Assembly: GCA_964636675.1 (NCBI GenBank)
Contig: CAZWUO010000011.1
Span: forward strand, 1 to 42,112
Source of the DNA: JALUUH01 sp964636675
GTDB taxonomy: Bacteria > Pseudomonadota > Gammaproteobacteria > S012-40
Direction: 5' to 3'
DNA: 42,112 nucleotides
This document shows, piece after piece, positions 7,144 to 16,600 of the stretch; within the stretch, counting starts at the first letter, position 1; each line of letters begins with the position of its first letter. Made by a program: the position numbers and the translations under genes. Below the pieces are notes generated by a model that saw only the letters and a program-made list of their open reading frames with translations, did no database searches and was not told where the DNA came from.

Positions 7144-9357
7144 TTATTCCAATTTAAAAAAGCCTACTGTTTTTTGTAAATGATTGGCTTGTCCTTTAAG
7201 CTCTTCGGATGTTGCCGCTAGTTGCTCCGAAGCTGCCGCGCTTTGTTGGGCCACGCTATCAAGACTCGACATTGCGATGTTAACTTGGTCGACGGAACCC
7301 GCTTGCTCAACAGAAGTTGCCGATATTTCTTGAATAAGTCCCGCAGTTTCTGCAATTCGAGGTACAATATTATCTAATAATTTACCCGCATTTTCCGCAA
7401 TTCCAACGCTGGCAGTTGCAAGCTCGCTAATTTCCTGAGCCGATACTTGGCTGCGCTCAGCCAATTTTCGTACTTCATCAGCCACTACCGCAAAACCCTT
7501 TCCATGCTCTCCAGCGCGTGCTGCTTCAATCGCAGCATTCAATGCGAGAAGATTTGTTTTATAGGCAATATCTTCGATAACGCCAATTTTTTCTGAAATA
7601 TTCACCATTGCCGTGACGGTTTGTTTTACCGCCGAACCACCCTCAACCGCTTCTTCAGAAGCCCGTTGTGCGATGTCATCTGTGGTTTTTGCGTTCTCTG
7701 CGTTACTGGTAACCGAGGCGCCTAGTTCCTCCATCGTAGCACTCGTCTGTTCAACGCTTGCAGCCTGTTCAGATGCAGTCTGGCTTAGCGCTTGGGAAGT
7801 ACTATTCACTTCTTCGGATGACAGGGCCATAGCATCACCTGATTGTTTGACTTCTATCAGTACACCCAATATTTTATCCAAAAACCCATTAAACGAATGT
7901 GCAACCTGAGCAATTTCATCTTTGCCAAAATCAGGGAGCCGACGAGTAAGATCACCATCGCCTTCGCGTAACTCATTAGCTGAGACTAACATTTCGCTCA
8001 ATGGTTTATTGATAAGATTAGCAATCGTAAAACTGATAACAATGACAATTGACAATATAGCCAAGGATATTCCCAAGACGAGAAACAAGCCCGTGGCAGC
8101 TTGCTCGCTAATGGTTTTAACCGACGTTTGTAATGATTTAGCAAGAAAGTCTTCGACCTTCTTCATTAAGCCTATTTTTTTAGTTTGTAGCTTAAACCAA
8201 TGCTCCGCATCTATCCCAAAATTTCCTTTACTTAGTCGAGTGATAGCCGCAATTGCTGGCCCATCGCTAATTTTTATTTTCTTGTCAATTTCTGCAATAG
8301 ACAAGCCCCGTCTTTTCATTTTCTGAACCTCTGTCATTGCCGCGTTATAGGCATTTACCCCTGAACGAATAACTTCTAAATCGCGGACAGACTCAGCTGA
8401 TAGCCCAGATAAATTTCCATATTTTTGCAATATGTTACTAACTTCGCCATATTGTGTTTGAAATTTCTTTAAATCTTTGTCCCGTCCGCGTAATACATAG
8501 TTTTTAAATAAATGAATGAGTCCACCATAGCCAATTTTTGAACGCAGTTCATTAATGAGATCGGATTTTTGATTGCTGGCAATCGCTGCTTGGCGCATTT
8601 TCTCAGTTTCTTCAATAACCCCACCAGAAAATGTTTTTTTGAAAAATTCTACTTGCTGAGTAGCTGAAAATTTTTCAAACGACTTCAAATATATCTCTTG
8701 AATGGTTACCAGGGTTATCAGTTTTTGGAAACCACCCTCGCCAAATTCATTTTTTGAAAACGCGTTACTAAGAACTGCTCGTTCAATACCCGCGCGCTCT
8801 TTCGCTTCGACAAAATCGGCAAATGCCCGAGATTCCACCGTAATCCCGGCGTTGGTACTTGCCCGGGGAACATCCTCTATCGTATCTATTAATAAGGCAT
8901 TGATCTTAGTATAATAAGATACCGCACCCGATAAACTCGTTTGCAATGCCTCAATTGAGCGTCTCATGTCAGACAAGGTATTGAGTTCGACTAACGCATG
9001 GTTTAATTCTTGTTGAGCTTTCACTGACAGTATAGCGTAATCAAATTTCAGCAAAAGTTCCTTTAGCTGGCCAAATCGTTTGTCTGTTTGTTGATGTTGT
9101 TCATTCAGTTTTTGTCCAAACTTACTGCCATTGCTGCCAATATACCCTGCCGACATACCTCGCTCGCGTTGCAGCTCATGCACAAGATTACTTGCTTGTA
9201 CCGCCATATTCACCACTTGCAGTACTTCATTCATTTCATTCTTGATTTTATATTTGTCTATAGAATCGCTGATGGAAAAAAACAGTAGCCCGAGAATAGG
9301 GAACGATGCAATCAATGCAAGCTTTATTTTTATATTTAGGTTAGCAAAAAATTTCAT
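7144..9357 (-). CDS. Methyl-accepting chemotaxis protein with NIT sensor domain
   Basis: 737 residues. Order: membrane span about 10-29; a long periplasmic helical region with the nitrate/nitrite-sensing (NIT) pattern NLVHELQRERGMSAGYIGS early and ERAVLSNAF later; second membrane span about 418-442; HAMP; then a cytoplasmic methyl-accepting domain with the conserved hairpin tip KTNLLALNAAIEAARAGEHG followed by GFAVVADEVRKLAERS. Such receptors control CheA and so the flagellar motor or other outputs. The ligand is plausibly nitrate/nitrite by domain family, not shown. No C-terminal CheR-tether pentapeptide is seen (ends VGFFKLE). GGAG precedes the ATG. No other che genes are adjacent except a possible CheZ-like gene at 31 kb. 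Confidence 0.93.
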   Translation of the reverse strand: MKFFANLNIKIKLALIASFPILGLLFFSISDSIDKYKIKNEMNEVLQVVNMAVQASNLVHELQRERGMSAGYIGSNGSKFGQKLNEQHQQTDKRFGQLKELLLKFDYAILSVKAQQELNHALVELNTLSDMRRSIEALQTSLSGAVSYYTKINALLIDTIEDVPRASTNAGITVESRAFADFVEAKERAGIERAVLSNAFSKNEFGEGGFQKLITLVTIQEIYLKSFEKFSATQQVEFFKKTFSGGVIEETEKMRQAAIASNQKSDLINELRSKIGYGGLIHLFKNYVLRGRDKDLKKFQTQYGEVSNILQKYGNLSGLSAESVRDLEVIRSGVNAYNAAMTEVQKMKRRGLSIAEIDKKIKISDGPAIAAITRLSKGNFGIDAEHWFKLQTKKIGLMKKVEDFLAKSLQTSVKTISEQAATGLFLVLGISLAILSIVIVISFTIANLINKPLSEMLVSANELREGDGDLTRRLPDFGKDEIAQVAHSFNGFLDKILGVLIEVKQSGDAMALSSEEVNSTSQALSQTASEQAASVEQTSATMEELGASVTSNAENAKTTDDIAQRASEEAVEGGSAVKQTVTAMVNISEKIGVIEDIAYKTNLLALNAAIEAARAGEHGKGFAVVADEVRKLAERSQVSAQEISELATASVGIAENAGKLLDNIVPRIAETAGLIQEISATSVEQAGSVDQVNIAMSSLDSVAQQSAAASEQLAATSEELKGQANHLQKTVGFFKLE

Positions 9358-9450
9358 ACAAAAACTCCAATGAATATGACCTCATTAATATTGCTCATTT
9401 TTTAAATATTAAATATGATTAGTCCTAGAAAATATCTACTTGAGTCGTTT

Positions 9451-9594
9451 AAGGAACCTCTGATTAAGTCCATCTGGCGAGCGTAAACGCATTAAATTGA
9501 AACTCAAAATGCACATTTACTCGAGTAAACTGCGCTTTTTCGTTTCAATTTTCGTTGTTTTCATCTCACTACCTCACTTAATCAGAGGCTCCCT
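9451..9594 (+). repeat. Family-2 repeat element, full copy A
   Basis: About 143 bp with near-perfect inverted ends: AGGAACCTCTGATTAAGT on the left and ACTTAATCAGAGGCTCCCT on the right. The interior forms further dyads: AAATTGAAAC pairs with GTTTCAATTT, and TTTACTCGAGTAAA (9516-9529) is a perfect palindrome. It encodes no protein. It resembles a miniature inverted-repeat transposable element or a large hairpin repeat. Copy B is 95 bp further on. Confidence 0.8.
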
Positions 9595-9644
9595 AGCGGT
9601 ACAGAGCTATCGGTTATACCCAATGCAATCTTTAGGGCCTTTAA

Positions 9645-9668
9645 CCTAGAATCCGCAGTTGAACGGCC
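9645..9668 (+). repeat. Solo family-1 repeat end
   Basis: CCTAGAATCCGCAGTTGAAC is shared exactly with position 61, and followed by a short GGCCCGCAG tail. No opposite end is found before the adjacent family-2 copy B. It is probably a remnant of an element disrupted in this repeat-rich gap. Confidence 0.55.
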
Positions 9669-9689
9669 CGCAGAATAACAATAGTCTTA

Positions 9690-9831
9690 AGGAATCTCTG
9701 ATCGAGTCATCTAGCGAGCATAAACTGCGTTAAATTAAAACTGAAAATGCATATTTACTCGCGTAAGTTGCGCTTTTTCGTTTCAATTTTCCTTGTTTTC
9801 ATCCCACTATCTCACTTCATCAGAGGCTCCT
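9690..9831 (+). repeat. Family-2 repeat element, full copy B
   Basis: 142 bp in the same orientation as copy A and aligned to it along its whole length, with scattered substitutions (for example TCGCGTAAGT for TCGAGTAAAC at the central palindrome). Ends are AGGAATCTCTGATCGAGT and ACTTCATCAGAGGCTCCT. The substitutions show that the copies are not recent duplicates. Together, 9358-9992 hold only repeats plus the promoter regions of the two divergent sensory genes. Confidence 0.8.
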
Positions 9832-9992
9832 CAAGTAAACCTACGCGATACCCGATAACATCTGACAAATAGCCCAAATATTTCTTATTTTTGCGAAATT
9901 ATGTTTAGCAATTTGATTTTGTGAGTGATTTTTCGGTTGAGTACCGACACATAGCAGCTAAAACCTAGCTATCCAGACAACAAGCCCAATAA

Positions 9993-12962
9993 ATGAATAC
10001 AATTCAAAAATCACTGATTATCACTTCGCTACTCACCATCGCTGTTTTTGCCGCCGCCGCATGGTTTTATCAACAAAGAATAACCCTCGATGAGCAGCTT
10101 CTTCTCAATAAACACCTCCATTCTAAACTGAAGAAAACTCATCATGCACTAATATCCTGGGCGAATGAAAAAAAGCACGATACTCAACGCTGGGCCAATG
10201 AAGCACTTATCATACAAACCGCTAACAAGTTATTAAAATTAAGACATTCTACTGCCAAGCTCATTTCAAGCCCGGCGCAAAAAGCGCTGCGACAATGGTT
10301 GCATCCGGTGATTAGCAATACGGGCCATCTGGGATATTTCATTATCGGGCCAGAAAATATAAATCTCGCGTCAAGTAGAGATCAAAATATTGGTATTGCA
10401 AGCCTACTTGCAAACCAACCCCTATTTATGCACAAAGTCTGGTCTGGAAAAACCGCCATCAGTTTACCGTTAAGCTCGGATGTCATGCTGACGGACGGCG
10501 ACGGCATCGAAAAAATTGGTTTGCCCACGATATTTGTTGGCGCACCAATTTTTGATGAGCATAATAAAGTTATTGCGATTTTCACCTTTCGTATTGATCC
10601 TAAAAATAAATTCAACACTTTTTTTAAATCAAGAAAAACGAGTATTTTTGAAGAAATTTATGCCTACGATGAAAAAGGAATACTGCTAAGCGACTCTTTA
10701 AATGGAGCAACTCAGCATAATTTCTCAGGCGATATCAATGACTCAAATCCCGTGCTTAACTTACAAGTCAATATAGCAAATAAAATAAAAACAAACGTCG
10801 AAAAACTGTTGGAATATACAAACTATCGCAATAAACCCGTTATTGGAATATCTCTTTGGGATGGAGATCTTGCGATGGGGATTGCCATCGAAATAACAAA
10901 ATCTGATGCTTATCATGCGCTAAATGAAGAAAAAAAATATATTGCACTAACGGTCATTTTGCTCAGCTTAGTCACGTTATTTGGTGCTGCCTTAACCCAG
11001 TTTTATCTTGCGCTATCACGCCAAAAACAGCAAACAGAAAGTGAAGAGAGGGCAAGGGTTCTAATGAATACGGTGGCTGAAGGTATTATTACCTATGATG
11101 CATCCGGTTCCATACAATCAATGAACTCAGCGGCGGAATCAATTTTCGGTTATCAATGCTCAGAGATTGTGAATTCAAACATCGGAACACTTATCTGCGG
11201 CAAGCAGCAAGATCAGCAACATGCTCCATTGTCAGATCTCTATGAACCCAAAAGCCGAGGAAGCAGGCATGAGCTAATCGGCACAAAAAAAGGTGGCGCA
11301 CATTTCCCGTTGGAGCTTGCAATCGATGTCACAGAAAGTTCCCCTAACCCAACCTTTACCGCAATAACCAGAGACCTTAGCGATCAAAAGGAAAAAGACC
11401 GAGAACTTCTGATTAAAGATGCTGCGTTGGAATCTGCACTCAATGCCATTCTGGTTATCGATAATAACGGAATAATCACTTATGCCAACCCATCGATGTT
11501 AAGCCAATGGGACCTAAATAACAAAGACGAGATCATTGGACAAGCTACCGGCATATTGCTGAAAAATCCACAAAAAGTTAGGGAGATACATAACTCCGTC
11601 ACCCAAAAAGGATCATGGGCAGGTGAGCTAGAAGCAGCGCGTAGTGATGGCTCATGCTTTTTTATACACTTATCAGCGAGCGCAATAAAAGACAAAGATA
11701 ATAATATCGTTAGCCTAATGGGAATATGCGAAAATATTACAGAGCGCAAAATCGCTGAAACAAAAATGTTAAAAGCAAAGGAATCCGCCGAAAAGGCTAA
11801 TCAAACCAAAACCGAGTTTATTACCCGAATAAGCCACGAATTGAGAACCCCGTTAAATGCGGTTATTGGTTTTTCTAGACTCCTTGAGCTTGATGAAACA
11901 CTTAGTGAAGATCAACTTGCACAAGCCTACGAGATCACCAAAGCGGGAGAACATCTTGTTGCATTAATCAATGATTTATTAGATCTCGCAATCGTCGAAG
12001 CAGGAAAAATTAAAATATCAAAAAAAAATATAGATATAACGAACCTGCTTAATGAATGCAAGTCACTCATCACACCCGCGCTAAAAGATCATAATCTGTG
12101 CATTGATTTTAATATTGATAGCTGTGTCAATTGCAGTATTTCAGCCGACCCTTTGCGACTCAAACAGGTCTTGCTAAATCTGCTATCTAACGCGGTAAAA
12201 TACAATTCTCCAAATGGCAAAATTAGCATTCAGTGCCAAGTTACGAAGGGTTCGCGTTTACGCGTTAACATTACCGATACTGGGCCAGGAATAATGCTAG
12301 AAAACCAACGTAAAATTTTTCATGCCTTTGAGCGACTAGGCGCTGAGCAAAGTAAAATAGAAGGTTCCGGAATTGGACTCATGATATCTAAACAAATCAT
12401 GGAGCTAATGGATGGAAGTCTGGACTTCGCCAGTACACCCGGGGTGGGCAGTACCTTTTGGATTGATATCGGTCTCAGTATAAATCCTAAACATACCTAT
12501 TGTTCTACTGAAAACCCAGCATTGCCCAAAGCATCAAATTCGACCAGAGAATATGCCGCAAAATTACGCCATGCTCAAATACTTGTTGCTGAAGATAATG
12601 CGGTTAATCAGCTAGTAATGCGTAAACAACTTAAATACATAGGATATGATTCCGTTACTTTTGCTAACAACGGCGTTGAAGCCTATGAATTGTGGCAATC
12701 CAATCATTACGATATCTTGCTTACCGATATTAATATGCCTACAATGAATGGTTACGAACTCACTGCGAAAATTCGACGCCATGAACAAACAAATGGAAAA
12801 GCCATCACAATCATAGCAATTACCGCAAATGCTGAGATCTCGGAGAAAGGCCGCTGCTTAGCGATTGGCATGGACAACTTCATTGCCAAACCAGTGAGCA
12901 TCATTGAATTGGAAAAATTATTAGACAACTGGGAAAATGCAAATCCAAACACCCACACCTGA
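9993..12962 (+). CDS. Hybrid sensor histidine kinase (extracytoplasmic sensor, two PAS, HisKA, HATPase, receiver)
   Basis: 989 residues. N-terminal membrane span about 7-25; periplasmic sensor region to about 310, Cache-like in layout; second span YIALTVILLSLVTLFGAALT (about 314-335). PAS 1 (NTVAEGIITYDASGSIQSMN) and PAS 2 (ALNAILVIDNNGIITYANPS) follow. HisKA contains SHELRTPLNA with phospho-acceptor H615. The ATPase shows NLLSNAVKY, DTGPGI and GSGIGL. A C-terminal receiver holds AEDNAVN, phospho-acceptor D912 in TDINMP, and Lys in AKPVS. It phosphorylates itself and relays to its own receiver; no separate HPt or output regulator is encoded here. The signal is unknown. Divergent from the NIT chemoreceptor across a gap filled with repeats. 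Domain limits are rough. Confidence 0.93.
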   Translation: MNTIQKSLIITSLLTIAVFAAAAWFYQQRITLDEQLLLNKHLHSKLKKTHHALISWANEKKHDTQRWANEALIIQTANKLLKLRHSTAKLISSPAQKALRQWLHPVISNTGHLGYFIIGPENINLASSRDQNIGIASLLANQPLFMHKVWSGKTAISLPLSSDVMLTDGDGIEKIGLPTIFVGAPIFDEHNKVIAIFTFRIDPKNKFNTFFKSRKTSIFEEIYAYDEKGILLSDSLNGATQHNFSGDINDSNPVLNLQVNIANKIKTNVEKLLEYTNYRNKPVIGISLWDGDLAMGIAIEITKSDAYHALNEEKKYIALTVILLSLVTLFGAALTQFYLALSRQKQQTESEERARVLMNTVAEGIITYDASGSIQSMNSAAESIFGYQCSEIVNSNIGTLICGKQQDQQHAPLSDLYEPKSRGSRHELIGTKKGGAHFPLELAIDVTESSPNPTFTAITRDLSDQKEKDRELLIKDAALESALNAILVIDNNGIITYANPSMLSQWDLNNKDEIIGQATGILLKNPQKVREIHNSVTQKGSWAGELEAARSDGSCFFIHLSASAIKDKDNNIVSLMGICENITERKIAETKMLKAKESAEKANQTKTEFITRISHELRTPLNAVIGFSRLLELDETLSEDQLAQAYEITKAGEHLVALINDLLDLAIVEAGKIKISKKNIDITNLLNECKSLITPALKDHNLCIDFNIDSCVNCSISADPLRLKQVLLNLLSNAVKYNSPNGKISIQCQVTKGSRLRVNITDTGPGIMLENQRKIFHAFERLGAEQSKIEGSGIGLMISKQIMELMDGSLDFASTPGVGSTFWIDIGLSINPKHTYCSTENPALPKASNSTREYAAKLRHAQILVAEDNAVNQLVMRKQLKYIGYDSVTFANNGVEAYELWQSNHYDILLTDINMPTMNGYELTAKIRRHEQTNGKAITIIAITANAEISEKGRCLAIGMDNFIAKPVSIIELEKLLDNWENANPNTHT

Positions 12963-12986
12963 TTTTTTATTGCCTAGGAAACAAGC

Positions 12987-13148
12987 ATGAATATAGATGC
13001 CTGGATGCATACAAATATGGAGAGCATATTATGGGTAATAGAGGTTTTGTGGGTGGGTGGCGTGCTCTCTATTATTGCGTTTTATTTTTTGCTCAAGTAC
13101 AAAATAAAACGCAATAAAAAGAAACAGACACCTCACTCAAAAGAATGA
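12987..13148 (+). CDS. Small single-span membrane protein
   Basis: 53 residues starting MNIDAWMHTNMESILWVIEV. One hydrophobic segment (about 14-37, ILWVIEVLWVGGVLSIIAFYFLL) is followed by a strongly basic tail (KYKIKRNKKKQ). This is typical of a small inner-membrane protein with the tail in the cytoplasm. AGGAAA sits at good distance before the ATG. It begins 24 bp after the histidine kinase stop on the same strand and may be co-transcribed with it. I do not recognise the family; similar size and topology occur in small regulators of membrane kinases and in oxidase accessory subunits. Confidence 0.6.
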   Translation: MNIDAWMHTNMESILWVIEVLWVGGVLSIIAFYFLLKYKIKRNKKKQTPHSKE

Positions 13149-13209
13149 AGCTCAACTTTAAAACACCCTGCCCAACATCAACCGTATCATTTATTGGGTT
13201 CGGTTGAGC

Positions 13210-13671
13210 CTAATGCGAATGTTCACCTTGTGGATGCGAATGATCACCAATTGATGAGGGCATTATCTCGCCGGTCGTTGTCATTGTTAACTTACCATGC
13301 TTAACACCTCGCACACTGACTAATTGATCTGCAAGACCTTGCAAGACACTTCCCTTACCCTTTACCACCAGCACTTCGAGGCAATTATTGTGATCTAAGT
13401 GAACATGTAGCAACGAAATTATTTCTCCAGTGAAGGAATGCTGAAGATGGGTTAGCTTGGCAGATAGGTCACGTGTATGGTGATCATAAACCATGGTGAT
13501 AGTACCTACCGTTTCCTTGTCCGAATGCCATTCTTCATCGACCATGTGTTCACGAATTAAATCTCTTATGGCTTCGGATCTATTTTTATAGCCACGTTTT
13601 GATATCAGCTTGTCAAAATGAGCGAGCAAATCCTCATCAATGGAGACTCCAAACCTCACTAAATCAGACAT
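13210..13671 (-). CDS. nikR: NikR, nickel-responsive transcriptional regulator
   Basis: 153 residues. An N-terminal ribbon-helix-helix (residues about 1-45: LVRFGVSIDEDLL...YKNRSEAIRDLIREH) is followed by an ACT-like metal domain. All four high-affinity nickel ligands align with E. coli NikR: H78 (E. coli H76), H89 and H91 in LHVHLDH, and C97 in NNCLEV. A His-rich tail (GDHSHPQGEHSH) extends past the usual end and could bind extra metal. NikR represses nickel uptake genes when nickel is present. No nickel transporter, urease or hydrogenase is in this window. It begins 17 bp after the DUF3683 dehydrogenase stop, same strand, so it is probably co-transcribed. RBS GGGGG near the ATG. Confidence 0.95.
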   Translation of the reverse strand: MSDLVRFGVSIDEDLLAHFDKLISKRGYKNRSEAIRDLIREHMVDEEWHSDKETVGTITMVYDHHTRDLSAKLTHLQHSFTGEIISLLHVHLDHNNCLEVLVVKGKGSVLQGLADQLVSVRGVKHGKLTMTTTGEIMPSSIGDHSHPQGEHSH

Positions 13672-13688
13672 AACAAACGCCCCCGGTT

Positions 13689-16600
13689 TTATAGCAAAAC
13701 ATTTTCAATGCCTCCATTAATCGCGTCATCAACAAACTTCATCTGCCAGTCATCGCCTAAGTATTTATGCGCAAGCTCGACGACAATATAATCTGTTGTT
13801 AATAAACCATCGACCACGACATCATCGGAGTATCTCGATAAACCTTGCACACAAGCTGGGCAAGAAGTGAGTATTTTAATATTGCCACTCGATGCAGTAT
13901 TTTTGCTCTTTAATTCATCGATGTCTTTTTTTAACTCTTCTTTTTTTCTAAACCTAACCTGGCTTGCTATATCAGGCCTGGCTACGGCAAACGTTCCTGC
14001 CTCGCCACAACAACGATCCGAGAGTATAACATTCGCCCCCAATAATGCCTGACTCGTATCAATAGGATTATGTGTTTTAAAAGGTGTATGGCAAGGATCG
14101 TGATATAAATACTGCATAGCACCCCCATTTTTCACGCCTTCCATAGTTGCAAGCGAAACATTTTTTTCATACAAGTACTCGTGGATATCCAGTAAACGAC
14201 ATCCTGGAAATATCTTCTCAAACTCGTATTTCAATAACTGATCCATGCAAGTTCCACATGAGACGATAACCGTTTTAATATCTAAATAATTCAGCGTATT
14301 TGCAATACGATGAAACAATACTCGATTGTCAGTCGATATTTTTTTACCTTTTACTTCATCACCACCCGATGTTTGCGGATAACCGCAACATAAATATCCG
14401 GGGGGTAACACCGTTTGCACACCCGTTGCATATAACATCGCGAGGGTTGCTAGTGCAACTTGGCTGAATAATCGCTCCGAACCACAACCCGGAAAATAAA
14501 ATATAGCATCCGATTCTTCATTAATTTTATGCGGGTCACGCAAAATTGGGATGGTTTTTGTATCTTCGATATTGAGCAAGGCACGTGTAGTTTTTGATGG
14601 AACACTGGATGGCAATGGCCGCTTAATAAAATTGATAACCTGGGTTTTAAGCTCAGGTTTTCCGGCGGTAGATTCTGGTATCCTTTTTTGCGGCAATAAA
14701 CCCAAGCGCTTTGCTGCGAAATATCCCACGCGTTGCAGCTTAAAACCCCATTCAATAAGCCCTTTACGCATCAATTTAATCGTTGCCGGATCCGTCACAT
14801 TTAAAAATGCCATGGACAGCTGAGTACCTAGATTTGATTTTTTTTGTCCACGCGCATTTAAAATATTTCGCATACGGATGGTCACATCACCGAAATCGAT
14901 ATCTACCGGGCAAGGCGTTAAGCACTTATGGCAAACCGTGCAATGGTCTGCAATATCATTCATTTCTTCAAAATGTTTGATCGACAAACCTCGTCGTGTT
15001 TGCTCTTCATATAAAAATGCCTCTAATATGAGACTGGTTCCTAATATTTTATTGCGTGGAGAATATAATAAATTGGCACGCGGAATATGCGTGGTGCATA
15101 CAGGTTTGCATTTTCCACAGCGCAAGCAATTTTTGATTTCATTATTCAATAAGCCAAGCTCACTTTCTTCTAGAATGAGCGCTTCTTGCTGTACCAATTG
15201 TAACGAGGGTGTATACGCATTATCTAAGCCCGAACCTTGGAGCAGCTTGCCTTTATTAAACCGTCCTTGTGGATCAATCTTGTTTTTATACTGGGTAAAT
15301 TTCGCAATTTCAGCATCCCCAAGATATTGTATTTTGGTGATCCCAATACCATGTTCGCCAGAAATAACCCCACCCAAACCAAGCGCTAAAGCCATTACTT
15401 GGTCAACAATATGATCCGCTTCTTTTAGCATCGCATAATTGCTCGAATGCACAGGAATATTCGTGTGCACATTGCCATCACCCGCATGCATATGGGTCGC
15501 TACAAACAGACGGCTTTCCCGTGTTTTTTTGTGTATTTGATCTAAGCGATCATGTATCACCTCGAGATCTCTACCAGAAAATATTTCTTTTAGTGGTTGC
15601 TCTATTGCACTGCGATAAGATATCTTTAAATCTCTGCGTAATAACAAGTTCAATATCAAATCATTTTCTTGTATCTTTTGTTGCAAGTCTTGGGTTAACA
15701 ATTCGATATTATCGCGTGCTAACTCATCCAACTTTTTCAGAATTGTTTGCCAATACTGGGTGACGCCATCGATTAATGATTGTGCTGCTATTTTTTTCCC
15801 CGCATAAACAACTTCATTTCCGTCATTCTGCTCGTAGAGCGGTGTTGAAAAAAGATCACACCAGTCCGCAGATAAAAAAAATCGAACCTGCTCAGCAATC
15901 GCCAATTTATTTTTTATTGATTGCTCGATATTGATACGCTCAATGCCTTCGGTGTATTCTGCCAGCCGGGGCAACGGGATAACCACATCTTCGTTAATTT
16001 TAAATGCATTCGTATGCGCAGCTATTGCAGCGGTGCGGGTGCGGTCTTCCCAAAAACGCCGTCGAGCTTCCTGACTCACGGCAATAAAACCTTCACCATC
16101 TCGTTTATTCGCCATGCGTACAACCGCTGCACAAGCTGCGGCCACCTTATCTTCATCTTCGCCCGCTATATCTGCTAGCAAAACCATTTTGGGGCGTTCT
16201 CTGCGTGCTGCCTTGCTGGTATATTTCACCGCGTTCACATACCGATCATCGAGGTGTTCTAAGCCAGCCAAAACAACGCTATCCGCAGCATCGAGATAAT
16301 CATTTATTTCTACGATAGCGGGTACCGCCTTATGCAAATCAAAACCAAAAAACTCAAGGCACACCGTTCTGGTGTACTGCGGCATTTTGTGCAACAAAAA
16401 CACAGCCGATGTAATTAATCCATCACAGCCTTCTTTTTGCACTCCAGGTAGGCCGCCCAAAAATTTATCGGTCACATCTTTGCCCAAACCAAGCTTGCGA
16501 AATCCGGCTCCCGGTATTGCTAATATTTTTGCTTCGCCTATCTGTGTTTTGCCATCGGCTTGAAATTCTGTAATTTTAAATGTAACTCGTTTTTGCTCGT

